Source: Akkermansiaceae bacterium (GTDB lineage: Bacteria; Verrucomicrobiota; Verrucomicrobiia; Verrucomicrobiales; Akkermansiaceae). From it: 15,026 nucleotides of DNA. Positions 1 to 7,146 of this stretch are shown piece by piece. Positions within the stretch are counted from its first letter, which is position 1, and each line of letters opens with the position of its first letter. Made by a program: the position numbers and the translations under genes. Location: NCBI GenBank assembly GCA_023301335.1, contig JALZVA010000124.1:1-15026 (forward strand), given 5' to 3'. The notes beneath the pieces were generated by a model that had not been told where the DNA came from, did not search any database, and saw only the letters and a list, made by a program, of their open reading frames with translations.

Positions 1-639
1 CATGGTTTAACAGGAGATATGGATAGAGATCTCTGCAAAAGTCTAGCAGAGGGACTTGCCGCTAAGGGGTGGTCAAGTTTACGTTTTTCCTATTCTGGGC
101 ATGGAGGCTCGGATGGGGAGTTCAGTGAAATGACCATCACTAAAGAGGTGGAGGATTTACAAGCGATACTTGATCAGGTCGCGGGGGCTCGGCGGATTGT
201 GTATGTAGGACATTCTATGGGTGGAGCTGTAGGAGCTCTGACAGCGGCAAAGGATGATCGTATACAATTGTTAGTTTCTCTAGCAGGAATGGTACACACA
301 AAGCAGTTCTACGATCAGGAATTTGGACATCAAGAGGCAGGGAGCTCTGTGATGTGGGAGGAAGACTCTTTTCCTTTATCAGAAGCGTTCAAAGATGATT
401 TACACAGGATTCAGTCTGTAATTTCTGCGGTGCAGGAGATACGTGTGCCATGGCTATTGATTCATGGAGATGCTGATGATGTCGTTTTACCCTCTCACTC
501 AGAAGAGTTGTATAGAGCTCTTAAGGGTAGAAAAGAACATGTACTTTTAGAGGGCGTCGGGCACCAGTTCGCGGGCGTTGAGACGCAGCTCATTGAACTG
601 GTGGATGGGTGGATACAAACGCTAAAGAAAAATGCTTAG
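1..639 (+). CDS. Alpha/beta hydrolase, 5'-truncated by the window edge
   Basis: The reading frame is open from base 1. It begins HGLTGD before the first ATG at position 19, and HGxTGD is the usual oxyanion-hole region of this fold, so the true start lies upstream of the window. Numbered from that internal Met, the nucleophile elbow GHSMGG puts Ser at residue 66, the acid is probably Asp153 in HGDADDVV, and the catalytic His is His182 in GVGHQF. The triad is therefore complete. The protein resembles small serine esterases/acylglycerol-lipase-like hydrolases; no signal peptide can be judged and the substrate cannot be read from sequence. The stop codon overlaps the end of the convergent phosphatase gene by 4 bases, with no room for a terminator between them. 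Family assignment is firm, specific function unknown. Confidence 0.9.
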   Translation, partial: HGLTGDMDRDLCKSLAEGLAAKGWSSLRFSYSGHGGSDGEFSEMTITKEVEDLQAILDQVAGARRIVYVGHSMGGAVGALTAAKDDRIQLLVSLAGMVHTKQFYDQEFGHQEAGSSVMWEEDSFPLSEAFKDDLHRIQSVISAVQEIRVPWLLIHGDADDVVLPSHSEELYRALKGRKEHVLLEGVGHQFAGVETQLIELVDGWIQTLKKNA

Positions 640-1286
640 ATGCTGATTTCTCTGGACTGGCCACGCTCATTAGTTTGCCAGCACTGATGCGTGTCGGTAT
701 CAAGAGCGGTGAGCCACCCGCCTCCATAGGCACAGGTGTCTAAGCAGATGGAGTGGCCATTGTTGGTGGGGAGATCTCCCTGAATAGTGTGACCGCAGAT
801 GTAGGGTTTTCCTGAGAAATGGGCTTTACCTTGGTAGAACCTTTTGTAGTAAAGTGTCTCAGGTTCCTGGTCTTCCATAGGGGTGGATTCACTGAGTCCT
901 GCGTGGACGTAAATGTGGCTCTCCGTTTCATGGTAGAGTTTTGCAGAGGTGATGAAATCCCAGTGCTCTGTGGGGATAGATTCGAAGCTTCCGCCGTAGT
1001 TATCGAGTGTCTCCTGTCCCCCACACATGGGGTCAAGGAAGCGGTCCATATGATGGGGAGCCTCAAGGGCACGGATCATTTGGATCTCGTGATTGCCCAT
1101 AAGGTGGATGTAAGAATGACTTTTTTTAAGATCGAGTAGGATCTCAATTACACGCTTTGAATCTGGACCACGGTCAACGTAGTCGCCAAGAGTGATGATC
1201 TGATCTTCCGTAGACGGCTGAATCAGGTCGAGCATGGTTTGAAGGGATACGTGGCATCCGTGGATATCTCCGATTGCTAAAGTCAT
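636..1286 (-). CDS. Calcineurin-like metallophosphatase (PPP/bacterial serine-threonine phosphatase type)
   Basis: This 216-residue protein carries the full metallophosphoesterase motif set in order: GDIHG (6-10), GDYVDRGPDS (34-43), GNHE (64-67), YVHAG with His128, CGHT with His166, and a C-terminal LDTCAYGGG (182-190), which is typical of bacterial PPP-type phosphatases. These residues bind the two catalytic metal ions. Relatives hydrolyse phosphoserine/threonine, or diadenosine tetraphosphate in the ApaH branch; sequence alone does not decide between them. There is no signal peptide, so it is probably cytoplasmic. It lies 59 bases downstream of the DUF1080 gene on the same strand and may be cotranscribed with it. 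The start ATG is preceded by an A/T-rich leader without a Shine-Dalgarno sequence. Confidence 0.9.
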   Translation of the reverse strand: MTLAIGDIHGCHVSLQTMLDLIQPSTEDQIITLGDYVDRGPDSKRVIEILLDLKKSHSYIHLMGNHEIQMIRALEAPHHMDRFLDPMCGGQETLDNYGGSFESIPTEHWDFITSAKLYHETESHIYVHAGLSESTPMEDQEPETLYYKRFYQGKAHFSGKPYICGHTIQGDLPTNNGHSICLDTCAYGGGWLTALDTDTHQCWQTNERGQSREISI

Positions 1287-1345
1287 GGTAGTAGAATTAG
1301 TGTTGGCTCATTGCTGTGTCAACGCTTGCTGGTATAGAGGGATGC

Positions 1346-2149
1346 TTACTTTTTCTTTTTTTGTTTTTTCTGTCTTCCCTTGATGATATCTTCGTCAATC
1401 CATTTTGGAGAGTCTTTGGTGGCTGGGAGTTCCTTGATCATGAGATCCTTAAACTGCACGGAAAACTTACCACCTTTGTGAGCTTGAAGAGCGATGATGC
1501 CGTCGGCCGCGATCTTATTGTTCTTTTCAGTAAAATCGTGGGCTGGGATACCATTGATCCAGGTTTTGATATTCGGGCCATTGGCGATGACTTTATACGT
1601 GTTCCAGCCATCAAACTGTTTCACGCTTTTTAGAAGTTGATCTTGGTTTTCAGCGGTGACGAGTGCGCCTCTACGATGCTCGTCCCAGATGTTCCCCCAG
1701 TAACCGAGTCCTCCATTGATGCTCCGATCTGGGTGGGTAGGTCCCGCATCAATTTGGTAGCCACAAATACTAGATCCGATGGGTAAACTTCTGATTTGGA
1801 TTCCTGAGTTTTTAAGCCCTGGTCCTCCTCCGTCAGTTAATTTAATAGCGAAGGTGAGTTCAAAATTTTCGTATGATTTGTCAGAAATGAGCCAGACATT
1901 TCTAGGGACGGGTTGATCTAGGCTTCCTCCTGTAATCACACCATCTTTGACAGAGAAAAATTTCTTATCCTTTTCGGAAGTGTGCCAACCAGCGAGGGTT
2001 TTCGTATCAAACAAGGAGACAGCTCCTTCAGAGGGCTGCATGTTATGAAGTTTAGACTCTGCTGGTGCTTCAGTTGTCTCTTGTGCAATACCAGCAGGAA
2101 GTGAAAGGGAAATAATAGCGGCGAGAATGTTTGCGTATCTCATAGTCAT
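1346..2149 (-). CDS. Secreted DUF1080 (3-keto-disaccharide hydrolase-like) protein
   Basis: The N-terminus is a signal peptide: a short charged start, a hydrophobic run ILAAIISLSLPAG, and probable cleavage in GIA|QE. The mature part, from about residue 44 to 241, is a DUF1080 jelly-roll domain: SLFDTKTLAGWH, a G-G-G-P-G-L loop, SGIQIRS, CGYQIDAG, GYWGNIWDEHRR, and the C-terminal HKGGKFSVQFKDLMIKEL. Such domains are very numerous in Verrucomicrobiota and Planctomycetota. Characterised members act on 3-keto-glycosides, so a role in extracellular sugar breakdown is likely but not shown here. I chose the ATG at 2149; an in-frame GTG at 2158 and an ATG at 2143 are alternatives, and 2143 gives the most typical signal peptide. 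The C-terminus ends in a strikingly basic tail (GRQKKQKKKK). Confidence 0.88.
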   Translation of the reverse strand: MTMRYANILAAIISLSLPAGIAQETTEAPAESKLHNMQPSEGAVSLFDTKTLAGWHTSEKDKKFFSVKDGVITGGSLDQPVPRNVWLISDKSYENFELTFAIKLTDGGGPGLKNSGIQIRSLPIGSSICGYQIDAGPTHPDRSINGGLGYWGNIWDEHRRGALVTAENQDQLLKSVKQFDGWNTYKVIANGPNIKTWINGIPAHDFTEKNNKIAADGIIALQAHKGGKFSVQFKDLMIKELPATKDSPKWIDEDIIKGRQKKQKKKK

Positions 2150-2294
2150 GATACGCACTTTAAGAGAGAATAGAGACAGAGCAAAGGTATTTTATATTTC
2201 TTCGTGTTTTTAGAATTTAGGGGCTGAGTTTAAAGGCTGGCAATGAATCGTCGCAATAATCGAGGGTTGCTTTATGCGCTAAAGGTAAGAATAC

Positions 2295-2322
2295 TTGTTT
2301 GGGAAAGAGAGGCTGGTAGAAT
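2295..2322 (+). promoter_or_regulatory. Possible sigma-70-type promoter for ogt
   Basis: TTGTTT (2295-2300) and TAGAAT (2317-2322) are separated by 16 bases, about 110 bases before the ogt start. The spacing suits a -35/-10 pair, but the -35 is imperfect and A/T-rich matches arise easily. The surrounding 284-base gap (2150-2433) separates divergent genes, so promoters for both must lie in it; I see nothing else definite there. Confidence 0.25.
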
Positions 2323-2433
2323 ATAAAAAGCAGTAGGGGAGTTTAGTTGCCTTAGCAGGCACGAGGGAGTTGAGGCTTCGGTGGATGAGGCAATGAGCTT
2401 GGAGTTTATAACACAGAAATTATTTTTATTATC

Positions 2434-2931
2434 ATGTCTATAGAAATGACTTTTTTTTCTTTTTATGAAAGCCCCATTGGCAAGCTACGCTTACGAGCAA
2501 ACCATGTTGGCTTGATGGGAGTTGATCATCCGAATCAGCATGATAAGGTTCCTGCGGGGGAAGTGAAAGACGCTGAGCAGCAGTATATTAGGCAGGCAGA
2601 GAAAGAGCTGGATGCTTACTTTTCAGGGGAACTAGAATCTTTTAGTGTGCCCCTTAATCCACAGGGGACTGACTTTCAGCGTGAGGTCTGGCAAGCTCTA
2701 ACTCTGATCCCTTATGGGCATACGCAAAGTTACTCTGACATCGCAAATGCGATAGAGAACCCGAAGGCGGTAAGAGCAGTGGGCTTAGCTAACGGTAAAA
2801 ACCCACTTTCTATTTTCATTCCCTGCCATAGAGTGATAGGGAAAAATAAGACCTTAACTGGCTATGCGGGAGGATTAGCGACAAAACGCTTTCTTCTTCA
2901 ACATGAGCAAGGACAATTCGAATTATTATGA
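2434..2931 (+). CDS. ogt: Methylated-DNA--protein-cysteine methyltransferase (O6-alkylguanine repair)
   Basis: This is a suicide repair enzyme that transfers alkyl groups from O6-alkylguanine or O4-alkylthymine to its own cysteine. At 165 residues it is a normal Ogt-length protein: a small N-terminal domain (about 1-75), then the DNA-binding/active-site domain. The second domain contains FQREVWQALTLIPYGHTQSY (helix-turn-helix region), KAVRAVG with the arginine finger Arg114, ANGKNP (Asn121), and the active-site PCHRV with Cys131. No AraC-type Ada domain is fused. Met5 at 2446 is an alternative start. The leader is very T/A-rich with no Shine-Dalgarno. The stop overlaps the start of the next gene in an ATGA junction, implying translational coupling. 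Confidence 0.96.
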   Translation: MSIEMTFFSFYESPIGKLRLRANHVGLMGVDHPNQHDKVPAGEVKDAEQQYIRQAEKELDAYFSGELESFSVPLNPQGTDFQREVWQALTLIPYGHTQSYSDIANAIENPKAVRAVGLANGKNPLSIFIPCHRVIGKNKTLTGYAGGLATKRFLLQHEQGQFELL

Positions 2932-3275
2932 ACGTTTCAAAAGTAAAATACACAATCTGGGCAGCTGATAGAGCACGTGCTGTTTCTTTCTATCAAAGCG
3001 TGTTTGGTGCTGAGGTGGAAAAGCAAAACCCTCACGTGATTGATCTCAATGTAGGAGGCACAACGATCTCCATCCACGGCGGTGGTGAGGGTAAGCAAAC
3101 ATGGACAGGAATCACTTTTAGCACAGATGATGTGGTAATCGGCGCGCAGGAGGTAGTCGCTGCAGGGGGGAAGTGTGCTCGTGAACCTCAAGAAGAGAAT
3201 GGAGAAGCTCCACACTTGGCGATGTGTGAGGACACGGAAGGGAACCAAATCATGCTTTCACGACCTAGAAGCTAG
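2928..3275 (+). CDS. VOC (glyoxalase/dioxygenase-fold) family protein
   Basis: This 115-residue protein has the vicinal-oxygen-chelate fold: a first beta-alpha-beta module with SFYQSVFGAEVE (20-31) and the strand TTISIHGGGE (45-54), then a second ending CEDTEGNQIMLSRP (100-113). Members are metal-dependent lyases/dioxygenases or drug- and metal-sequestering proteins acting as dimers. The usual metal-binding Glu near the end (GNxIEL) is Met109 here, so metal binding, and hence catalysis, is uncertain. It starts inside the ogt stop codon (ATGA, 4-base overlap), so it is almost certainly cotranscribed and translationally coupled with the repair gene. A function in the same stress response is plausible but is inference only. 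No substrate can be assigned. Confidence 0.87.
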   Translation: MNVSKVKYTIWAADRARAVSFYQSVFGAEVEKQNPHVIDLNVGGTTISIHGGGEGKQTWTGITFSTDDVVIGAQEVVAAGGKCAREPQEENGEAPHLAMCEDTEGNQIMLSRPRS

Positions 3276-3371
3276 TGTAGGGTAATATCTGTAAAATTAT
3301 TTGACCCTAGTTTATTCAGGTTTATCTATAGGAGTTCGCTCATGTAGAGGGAATGATAGAAATAGATTAAG

Positions 3372-3830
3372 ATGAGTGATTGTAACACGACAAAGATAGA
3401 GGCCTTGGATTTGACCCAAACCGTTCCGAGAAGCCCAAGAGAAACTTTAGCAGGCTATGTAGTCGTCGGGAGAGCATTAGATAAATGCCGTGCTGAAGTT
3501 GCAGGGACAAATGGAGAATACCATTACGATTGTCCTTTGGATCAAATGTTCTTTCAGTTCACCGGGATTGATGGAGAAGCATTTAAGGCTTTTGTGGGAA
3601 CAGGTGCTGACGATGTAGCTGTAGAAAAATGGATTCATACCAATGCCGTAGAGCACAGCCAAGAGGAGATCGTTGCGTGGAATAATGATCTTCGTTATAA
3701 ACGCATCAGTGAGATGCCGATAGAACTTCAAGTTTTTATTGAAGGATACATCCCAGAGAATTTACCCAAGGGTAGCATTGTTTACCATTGGTTTGATATC
3801 TATGATATCGAAGAAGGAAGGATCAAATAG
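3372..3830 (+). CDS. DUF5069 domain-containing protein
   Basis: This 152-residue protein fits DUF5069 from near the N-terminus: LDLTQTVPRSPRETLAGYV (12-30), RALDKCRA (34-41), then the strongly conserved GTNGEYHYDCPLDQMFFQFTGID (45-67), followed by a helical stretch with EEIVAWN (98-104). The family is common in Verrucomicrobiota and related phyla and has no characterised function that I know of. There is no signal peptide or membrane segment, so it is probably cytoplasmic. It lies 96 bases after the VOC gene on the same strand and may be read from the same transcript or its own promoter. It ends just before a hairpin shared with the convergent downstream gene. Family recognition is from motif memory. 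Confidence 0.85.
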   Translation: MSDCNTTKIEALDLTQTVPRSPRETLAGYVVVGRALDKCRAEVAGTNGEYHYDCPLDQMFFQFTGIDGEAFKAFVGTGADDVAVEKWIHTNAVEHSQEEIVAWNNDLRYKRISEMPIELQVFIEGYIPENLPKGSIVYHWFDIYDIEEGRIK

Positions 3831-3840
3831 AGATCAAGAG

Positions 3841-3877
3841 CATCACCCCGCTCGGATGTAAAGTGAGCGGGCTGATG
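3841..3877. terminator. Hairpin between convergent genes, probable bidirectional terminator
   Basis: The arms 3841-3853 (CATCACCCCGCTC) and 3865-3877 (GAGCGGGCTGATG) form a 13-position stem with one mismatch and an 11-base loop. It sits between the ends of two convergent genes (3830 and 3893). The T-tracts on either side are weak, so intrinsic termination strength is uncertain; the position supports the call. Confidence 0.6.
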
Positions 3878-3892
3878 TGAAATTTTGCCTGC

Positions 3893-4582
3893 TTAAGGGC
3901 GACTTGCAATAAGGATACAGTGCCTTGCGCGTTTGGATGCCTCACGTGGCTTAGAGGCGTGTTCTTCAACGTTGAATCCAGCTTTCCCTAGTAATTTTTT
4001 AAATTTAGGAGCAGGCTCTGACAGCCAGTAAGAAATCGTTCCGTTAGGTTTAAGGATACGATCTAATTGGCTTAAGAAGGCGGGCGAATAGAGCTTGTTA
4101 TTCCCTGACGTGATTAAATCATCAGGTGTGTTATCGATATCGATGAGGAGCGCGTCGTAACTGCTTTTTGGCTTACTCAGGATGATGTCATGGAAGTCAC
4201 CTTGGGTCATGACGGTACGTGGATCATCTAAGAGAGGTCCATTAAAATCGACTAAAAAAGTGCGGTTCCACTCGATGATTGGGCTCATAAGTTCTGCTAC
4301 TTCGACTGTTGCGGGTTCCCCTACAAGTTCCAGTGCTCGCTTGAGGGTGAAGCCTAAGCCGAGTCCTCCTATCAAAATAGTTGGATGTTTAGGGCGTGAA
4401 TATTTCCCAGGAAGGAGTCGTTCACAGCCAATATCTGCGAGATGACGCTCAGAAAAAGTCTGTGATGTGCTCATTAACTCATACCCGTTATACTTCAGGT
4501 AAAAGTTATTATCGTGAGTGTGAAGAGAGAATACGGTGCCGTCTGGCATCACGGCCTCAGCGAGGTTATCGTAAGGTTTCAT
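3893..4582 (-). CDS. Spermidine-synthase-like SAM-dependent methyltransferase fold protein
   Basis: This 229-residue protein has a short N-terminal beta domain (about 1-65, including YNGYELMSTSQTFSERHLAD) and a Rossmann-type domain. The nucleotide-binding motif ILIGGLGLGFTL lies at 69-80, an acidic strand VEVAELMSPIIEW at 93-105, and YDALLIDIDNTPDDL at 142-156, as in the spermidine/spermine-synthase superfamily. The aminopropyltransferase signature is not clearly complete, so it could be a polyamine synthase-like enzyme or a methyltransferase; bacterial genomes often carry such stand-alone paralogs of unknown substrate. It is cytoplasmic. The ATG at 4582 has an A/T-rich upstream with no Shine-Dalgarno. 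It lies 109 bases downstream of the ROK kinase gene on the same strand and could share its transcript. Confidence 0.82.
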   Translation of the reverse strand: MKPYDNLAEAVMPDGTVFSLHTHDNNFYLKYNGYELMSTSQTFSERHLADIGCERLLPGKYSRPKHPTILIGGLGLGFTLKRALELVGEPATVEVAELMSPIIEWNRTFLVDFNGPLLDDPRTVMTQGDFHDIILSKPKSSYDALLIDIDNTPDDLITSGNNKLYSPAFLSQLDRILKPNGTISYWLSEPAPKFKKLLGKAGFNVEEHASKPREASKRARHCILIASRP

Positions 4583-4691
4583 AGTAGAAAATGGTAATAA
4601 AAGCGGGGGTGGGTACGAAGGGGTAGAACTTAATGGCGTGTATGCTTGTTAGAACTTATAAAAAAGGTTGTGAAGGCTGGCTGTTCTGGGG

Positions 4692-5372
4692 TTACTGCCA
4701 ACCCTCGTTCCACATACGAAAGCCGCCGTCGAAGGCTGCGTTATTGGTGACGCGACGTGTGTTTTCTGGAAGGTTTTCAATGAGTTTAGCATTTCCTCCC
4801 CCCAGAACGATGTCGTCAGCATTAAAGATATGGCGGAAGATTTTGATAACTCGCAGCACATGTTTCACCCATTTTATATCCCCTAGACGTTTTTGTCCGA
4901 GTTTTCCAACGTAGTCCTCGAAGCTTTGTCCTTTACGATAGGGAAGGTGTCCTCCCTCCATTGGAATGGCAACATTGTCTTTAATAAGGGCAGTTCCGAG
5001 ACCTGTTCCTAATCCTAGGAAGAGCATGGTGCCACCCTGGTAAGCTCCAATAGCCTGCATAGCGGCATCATTAATCACCTTAGTTGGCATCTTAAAAGCT
5101 TCTTCAAAATTAAAGCCATTCCATCCTGAACCGAGGTTATGAGGGTCCTTTGTGGGGGTGTTATCTTTACAGATACACGGGACGCCTAAAGAAATCATTT
5201 CATATTCCCAATGCTGCGTTGCTTCTTTGACTTGTTTTACCAGCTGTTTGGCAGTGAGTTCTGGATCAGAAGGAATTTTGATACGCTTTTCAACTCCCGT
5301 AGCAATAAGTTTAATGTTGGAGCCGCCAACATCGATCACGAGAATTTGTTTTTTATGAAAATCTACTGCCAT
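4692..5372 (-). CDS. ROK family sugar kinase, polyphosphate-glucokinase-like
   Basis: This 226-residue protein has the ASKHA kinase motifs: phosphate-1 loop DVGGSNIK (14-21), catalytic Asp102 in VINDAAMQAIGAY (99-111), phosphate-2 loop LFLGLGTGLGTAL (117-129), EGGHLP with Glu139 and His142, and adenosine loop DIVLGGGNAKL (187-197). The length and the absence of the Cys-rich zinc motif of other ROK proteins fit the PpgK-type branch, which phosphorylates glucose using polyphosphate or ATP. Donor preference cannot be read from sequence. It is probably cytoplasmic and would feed glucose into glycolysis. The start (ATG at 5372) lacks a Shine-Dalgarno. The 144-base gap to the divergent helicase-like gene should hold both promoters, but none is clear by eye. 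Confidence 0.88.
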   Translation of the reverse strand: MAVDFHKKQILVIDVGGSNIKLIATGVEKRIKIPSDPELTAKQLVKQVKEATQHWEYEMISLGVPCICKDNTPTKDPHNLGSGWNGFNFEEAFKMPTKVINDAAMQAIGAYQGGTMLFLGLGTGLGTALIKDNVAIPMEGGHLPYRKGQSFEDYVGKLGQKRLGDIKWVKHVLRVIKIFRHIFNADDIVLGGGNAKLIENLPENTRRVTNNAAFDGGFRMWNEGWQ

Positions 5373-5516
5373 AACGATGCAGATACTAATTCACTCTTAG
5401 ACGGGATCATAGAAAAAAATACGTATGTTATTTCTGGATGCTGTATTGTTAAATATGAAAAAGAGTTAGAGAGAACTAGATAATGAGGATGGACGCATCC
5501 ATTCAAACATCCTTTA

Positions 5517-6128
5517 ATGCATTTATCCATGATAAGCCACGCGATTTATGAAGTTTTCCATCAGCAAAAAAATGCATTACTTCTGCATTTACTTAGTGAA
5601 ACGACTGAGTTGACCCATACGTTGATTGTCCTGCGCGGTCGCGAGGATGTGCATGCATTAGCCAGTGACTTACAGAAGGAAGGTGTCGCGGTGGACTCTA
5701 TCCACGGAAAGAAAAAACCGGAGCTGATTGCACGTGTAATGCGTGAGCTGAAAGCGGGAGTGCTTAAGATGGTTGTTGTGACCGACGCGTCAGCGAGAAA
5801 TCTTGATTTAGATGGAGTGAAGTCTGTTATGCAGGGAGATTTCCCAGAGTTGAAAGAAGACTATCAAGCTCGTTTGGCAAGAGTTGAAGCAGAGGGAGAA
5901 GGGGTGCTGTATAGTTTAGCAACTCCTGATGATAGGGAAAGACTTGCGCAAGTAGAAGTATTGTTGGATACAAAAATTCAACGCTCATCAGTGGAAGGTT
6001 TTAACTATGACGCAAAATCTGAACGTGTTCGTCCAACAAGAAATAAAACGCCTAAGCGTGGTCCTCGTTCAAAACCTCTACAAAACAAAAAACAGAAATG
6101 GAAACCAAAGAAATTTGGGAGAAATTAA
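5517..6128 (+). CDS. Stand-alone, degenerate DEAD-box helicase C-terminal (RecA2) domain protein with basic tail
   Basis: Residues 5-150 follow the second RecA domain of DEAD-box RNA helicases: AIYEVFHQQKNALLLHLL (9-26), motif IV-like TLIVLRGREDVHALASDL (35-52), VDSIHGKKK (59-67), motif V-like VVVTDASARNLDLDGV (86-101), and VLYSLATPDDRERLAQVE (130-147). The first RecA domain is absent: there is no Walker A or DEAD box. The RGxD of motif V is RNLD, and the motif VI HRxGRxGR is replaced by ARLARVEAEG (118-127). It is therefore unlikely to hydrolyse ATP. Residues 168-203 are rich in Arg and Lys, suggesting RNA binding. An in-frame stop at 5484-5486 shows no helicase N-terminal half is fused upstream. 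Met5 at 5529 is an alternative start. Confidence 0.8.
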   Translation: MHLSMISHAIYEVFHQQKNALLLHLLSETTELTHTLIVLRGREDVHALASDLQKEGVAVDSIHGKKKPELIARVMRELKAGVLKMVVVTDASARNLDLDGVKSVMQGDFPELKEDYQARLARVEAEGEGVLYSLATPDDRERLAQVEVLLDTKIQRSSVEGFNYDAKSERVRPTRNKTPKRGPRSKPLQNKKQKWKPKKFGRN

Positions 6129-6201
6129 CCTAGTGAACCGGGGGATTAGGACTTGCATAAAAGAAGTGATTATTTGATCATTCTAAGATAATAAATGTCT
6201 C

Positions 6202-7047
6202 TTGTTAAATATTGTGAATACTAAACGCTTTCAAATTATCAACACCCTGAAGGAGGGTAGGCTAGGTGGGGTATATGAAGCCATTGACAAATCAACTCAG
6301 CAGAAGATTACTTTACGGAGATTTTTCCCAGCGAAGGGAGTTTCGGATAGCTTAGCTTGGCAAAAAGAATTTGCGCACCTTGCTGAAAATTTAACTTTCA
6401 CGCAGCATCCAACGGTAGCTATTGTGTATTCTACAGGGTGCGACGAAGTTGGGGCTTACGTGGCACAAGAATTTCTTAATAGAGGAAGGTCGATTGATCA
6501 GATTGTTGAGAAGGGAAAGCACCTTACTAATGAAGAGTTCTATATAATGGCGAATAACTTGCTCACAGCATTTGCCTTTATTCATGAGCAAGGTTTTTAT
6601 CATGGATGGATTACAGGGAGCTCAGTGATGGAGGCGACTCTGCCGACAGGGAGAAGAATTTATAAGTGTGTGGACTTGGGGGTTTCACAAATGACGTCCT
6701 TGATGCACCCTCATGAGCCTCTTGAATCATTGTTGGATACCGCTTTAGCAGCACCTGAATTGTTTGAGGGTAAACAGGCGGATGTCCGTTCAGATGTTTA
6801 TATGCTAGGGAACTTATTTTATCTTTCTTTAGCAGGTGGACACCCCCTAGCAGGATTGCCATTAAGGGACGCAATAGAGAGGCATAAGACGCATAAGTTT
6901 GCTCCGCTAAGTGGCTACCGATCAAGTGTTCCTAAGGAAATTGTAAACTGGATTGAGACTCTTATTCAAGCCGATCCAAATGCACGTCCTCAGAATGCGG
7001 GAGCCGCATTGGCGACAATGCCATCTCAGAAAGTTGCTATGAGCTAA
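6202..7047 (+). CDS. Serine/threonine-protein-kinase-like protein, predicted pseudokinase
   Basis: This 281-residue protein spans one protein-kinase fold with little else. Recognisable are a glycine-rich loop KEGRLGGVYEAID (17-29), a DLG in place of DFG (158-160), APELFEG (184-190), SDVYMLGNLFYL in subdomain IX (198-209), and ADPNARP (257-263). The catalytic machinery is altered: the VAIK lysine position reads Arg39 (ITLRRF), and the HRDLKPxN loop reads HGWITGSSV (134-142), so catalytic Asp is Trp136, Lys is Thr138 and Asn is Ser141. Phosphotransfer is thus improbable; nucleotide or partner binding is possible. No membrane segment is seen. No ATG fits: the start is TTG at 6202 or GTG at 6214, with an in-frame stop at 6184. 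It follows the helicase-like gene by 73 bases. Confidence 0.84.
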   Translation: MLNIVNTKRFQIINTLKEGRLGGVYEAIDKSTQQKITLRRFFPAKGVSDSLAWQKEFAHLAENLTFTQHPTVAIVYSTGCDEVGAYVAQEFLNRGRSIDQIVEKGKHLTNEEFYIMANNLLTAFAFIHEQGFYHGWITGSSVMEATLPTGRRIYKCVDLGVSQMTSLMHPHEPLESLLDTALAAPELFEGKQADVRSDVYMLGNLFYLSLAGGHPLAGLPLRDAIERHKTHKFAPLSGYRSSVPKEIVNWIETLIQADPNARPQNAGAALATMPSQKVAMS

Positions 7048-7103
7048 AGTTTCAGGGAAGAAGCTTTAGCGGGGCAATGTTGTAAAATAGCTAGAGTCCT
7101 TTG

Positions 7104-7139
7104 AAAAAATGCTGGACGGGAGCGATCTGAGCCCCGCCC
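7104..7139 (-). terminator. Intrinsic terminator for the leftward membrane-protein gene
   Basis: On the minus strand GGGCGGG (7139-7133) pairs with CCCGUCC (7120-7114) as a 7-bp G/C-rich helix with one G-U pair and a 12-base loop. A run of six U follows (complement of 7104-7109). Read rightward the helix has an A-C mismatch and only a weak ATTCTTTT tail, so it should act mainly on the leftward gene but may also stop the rightward kinase-like transcript. Confidence 0.65.
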
Positions 7140-7146
7140 AATTCTT

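Noticed and set aside
819..1139. 106-residue plus-strand open frame inside the phosphatase gene
   Set aside because: Antisense shadow; the minus-strand frame has all metallophosphatase motifs.
1316..1633. 105-residue plus-strand open frame over the DUF1080 gene 3' end
   Set aside because: Antisense to a well-supported gene; no recognisable motifs.
3278..3309. Hairpin TAGGGT/ACCCTA after the VOC gene as a terminator
   Set aside because: Only 6 bp with a 20-base loop and a poor T-tract (GTTTATT); too weak to call.
4633..4914. 93-residue plus-strand open frame over the ROK gene 3' end
   Set aside because: Antisense shadow without coding features; the ROK frame contains the adenosine loop here.
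5211..5483. 90-residue plus-strand open frame spanning the ROK start and the intergenic gap
   Set aside because: Mostly antisense to the ROK kinase gene, ends in A/T-rich spacer sequence, no domain signal.
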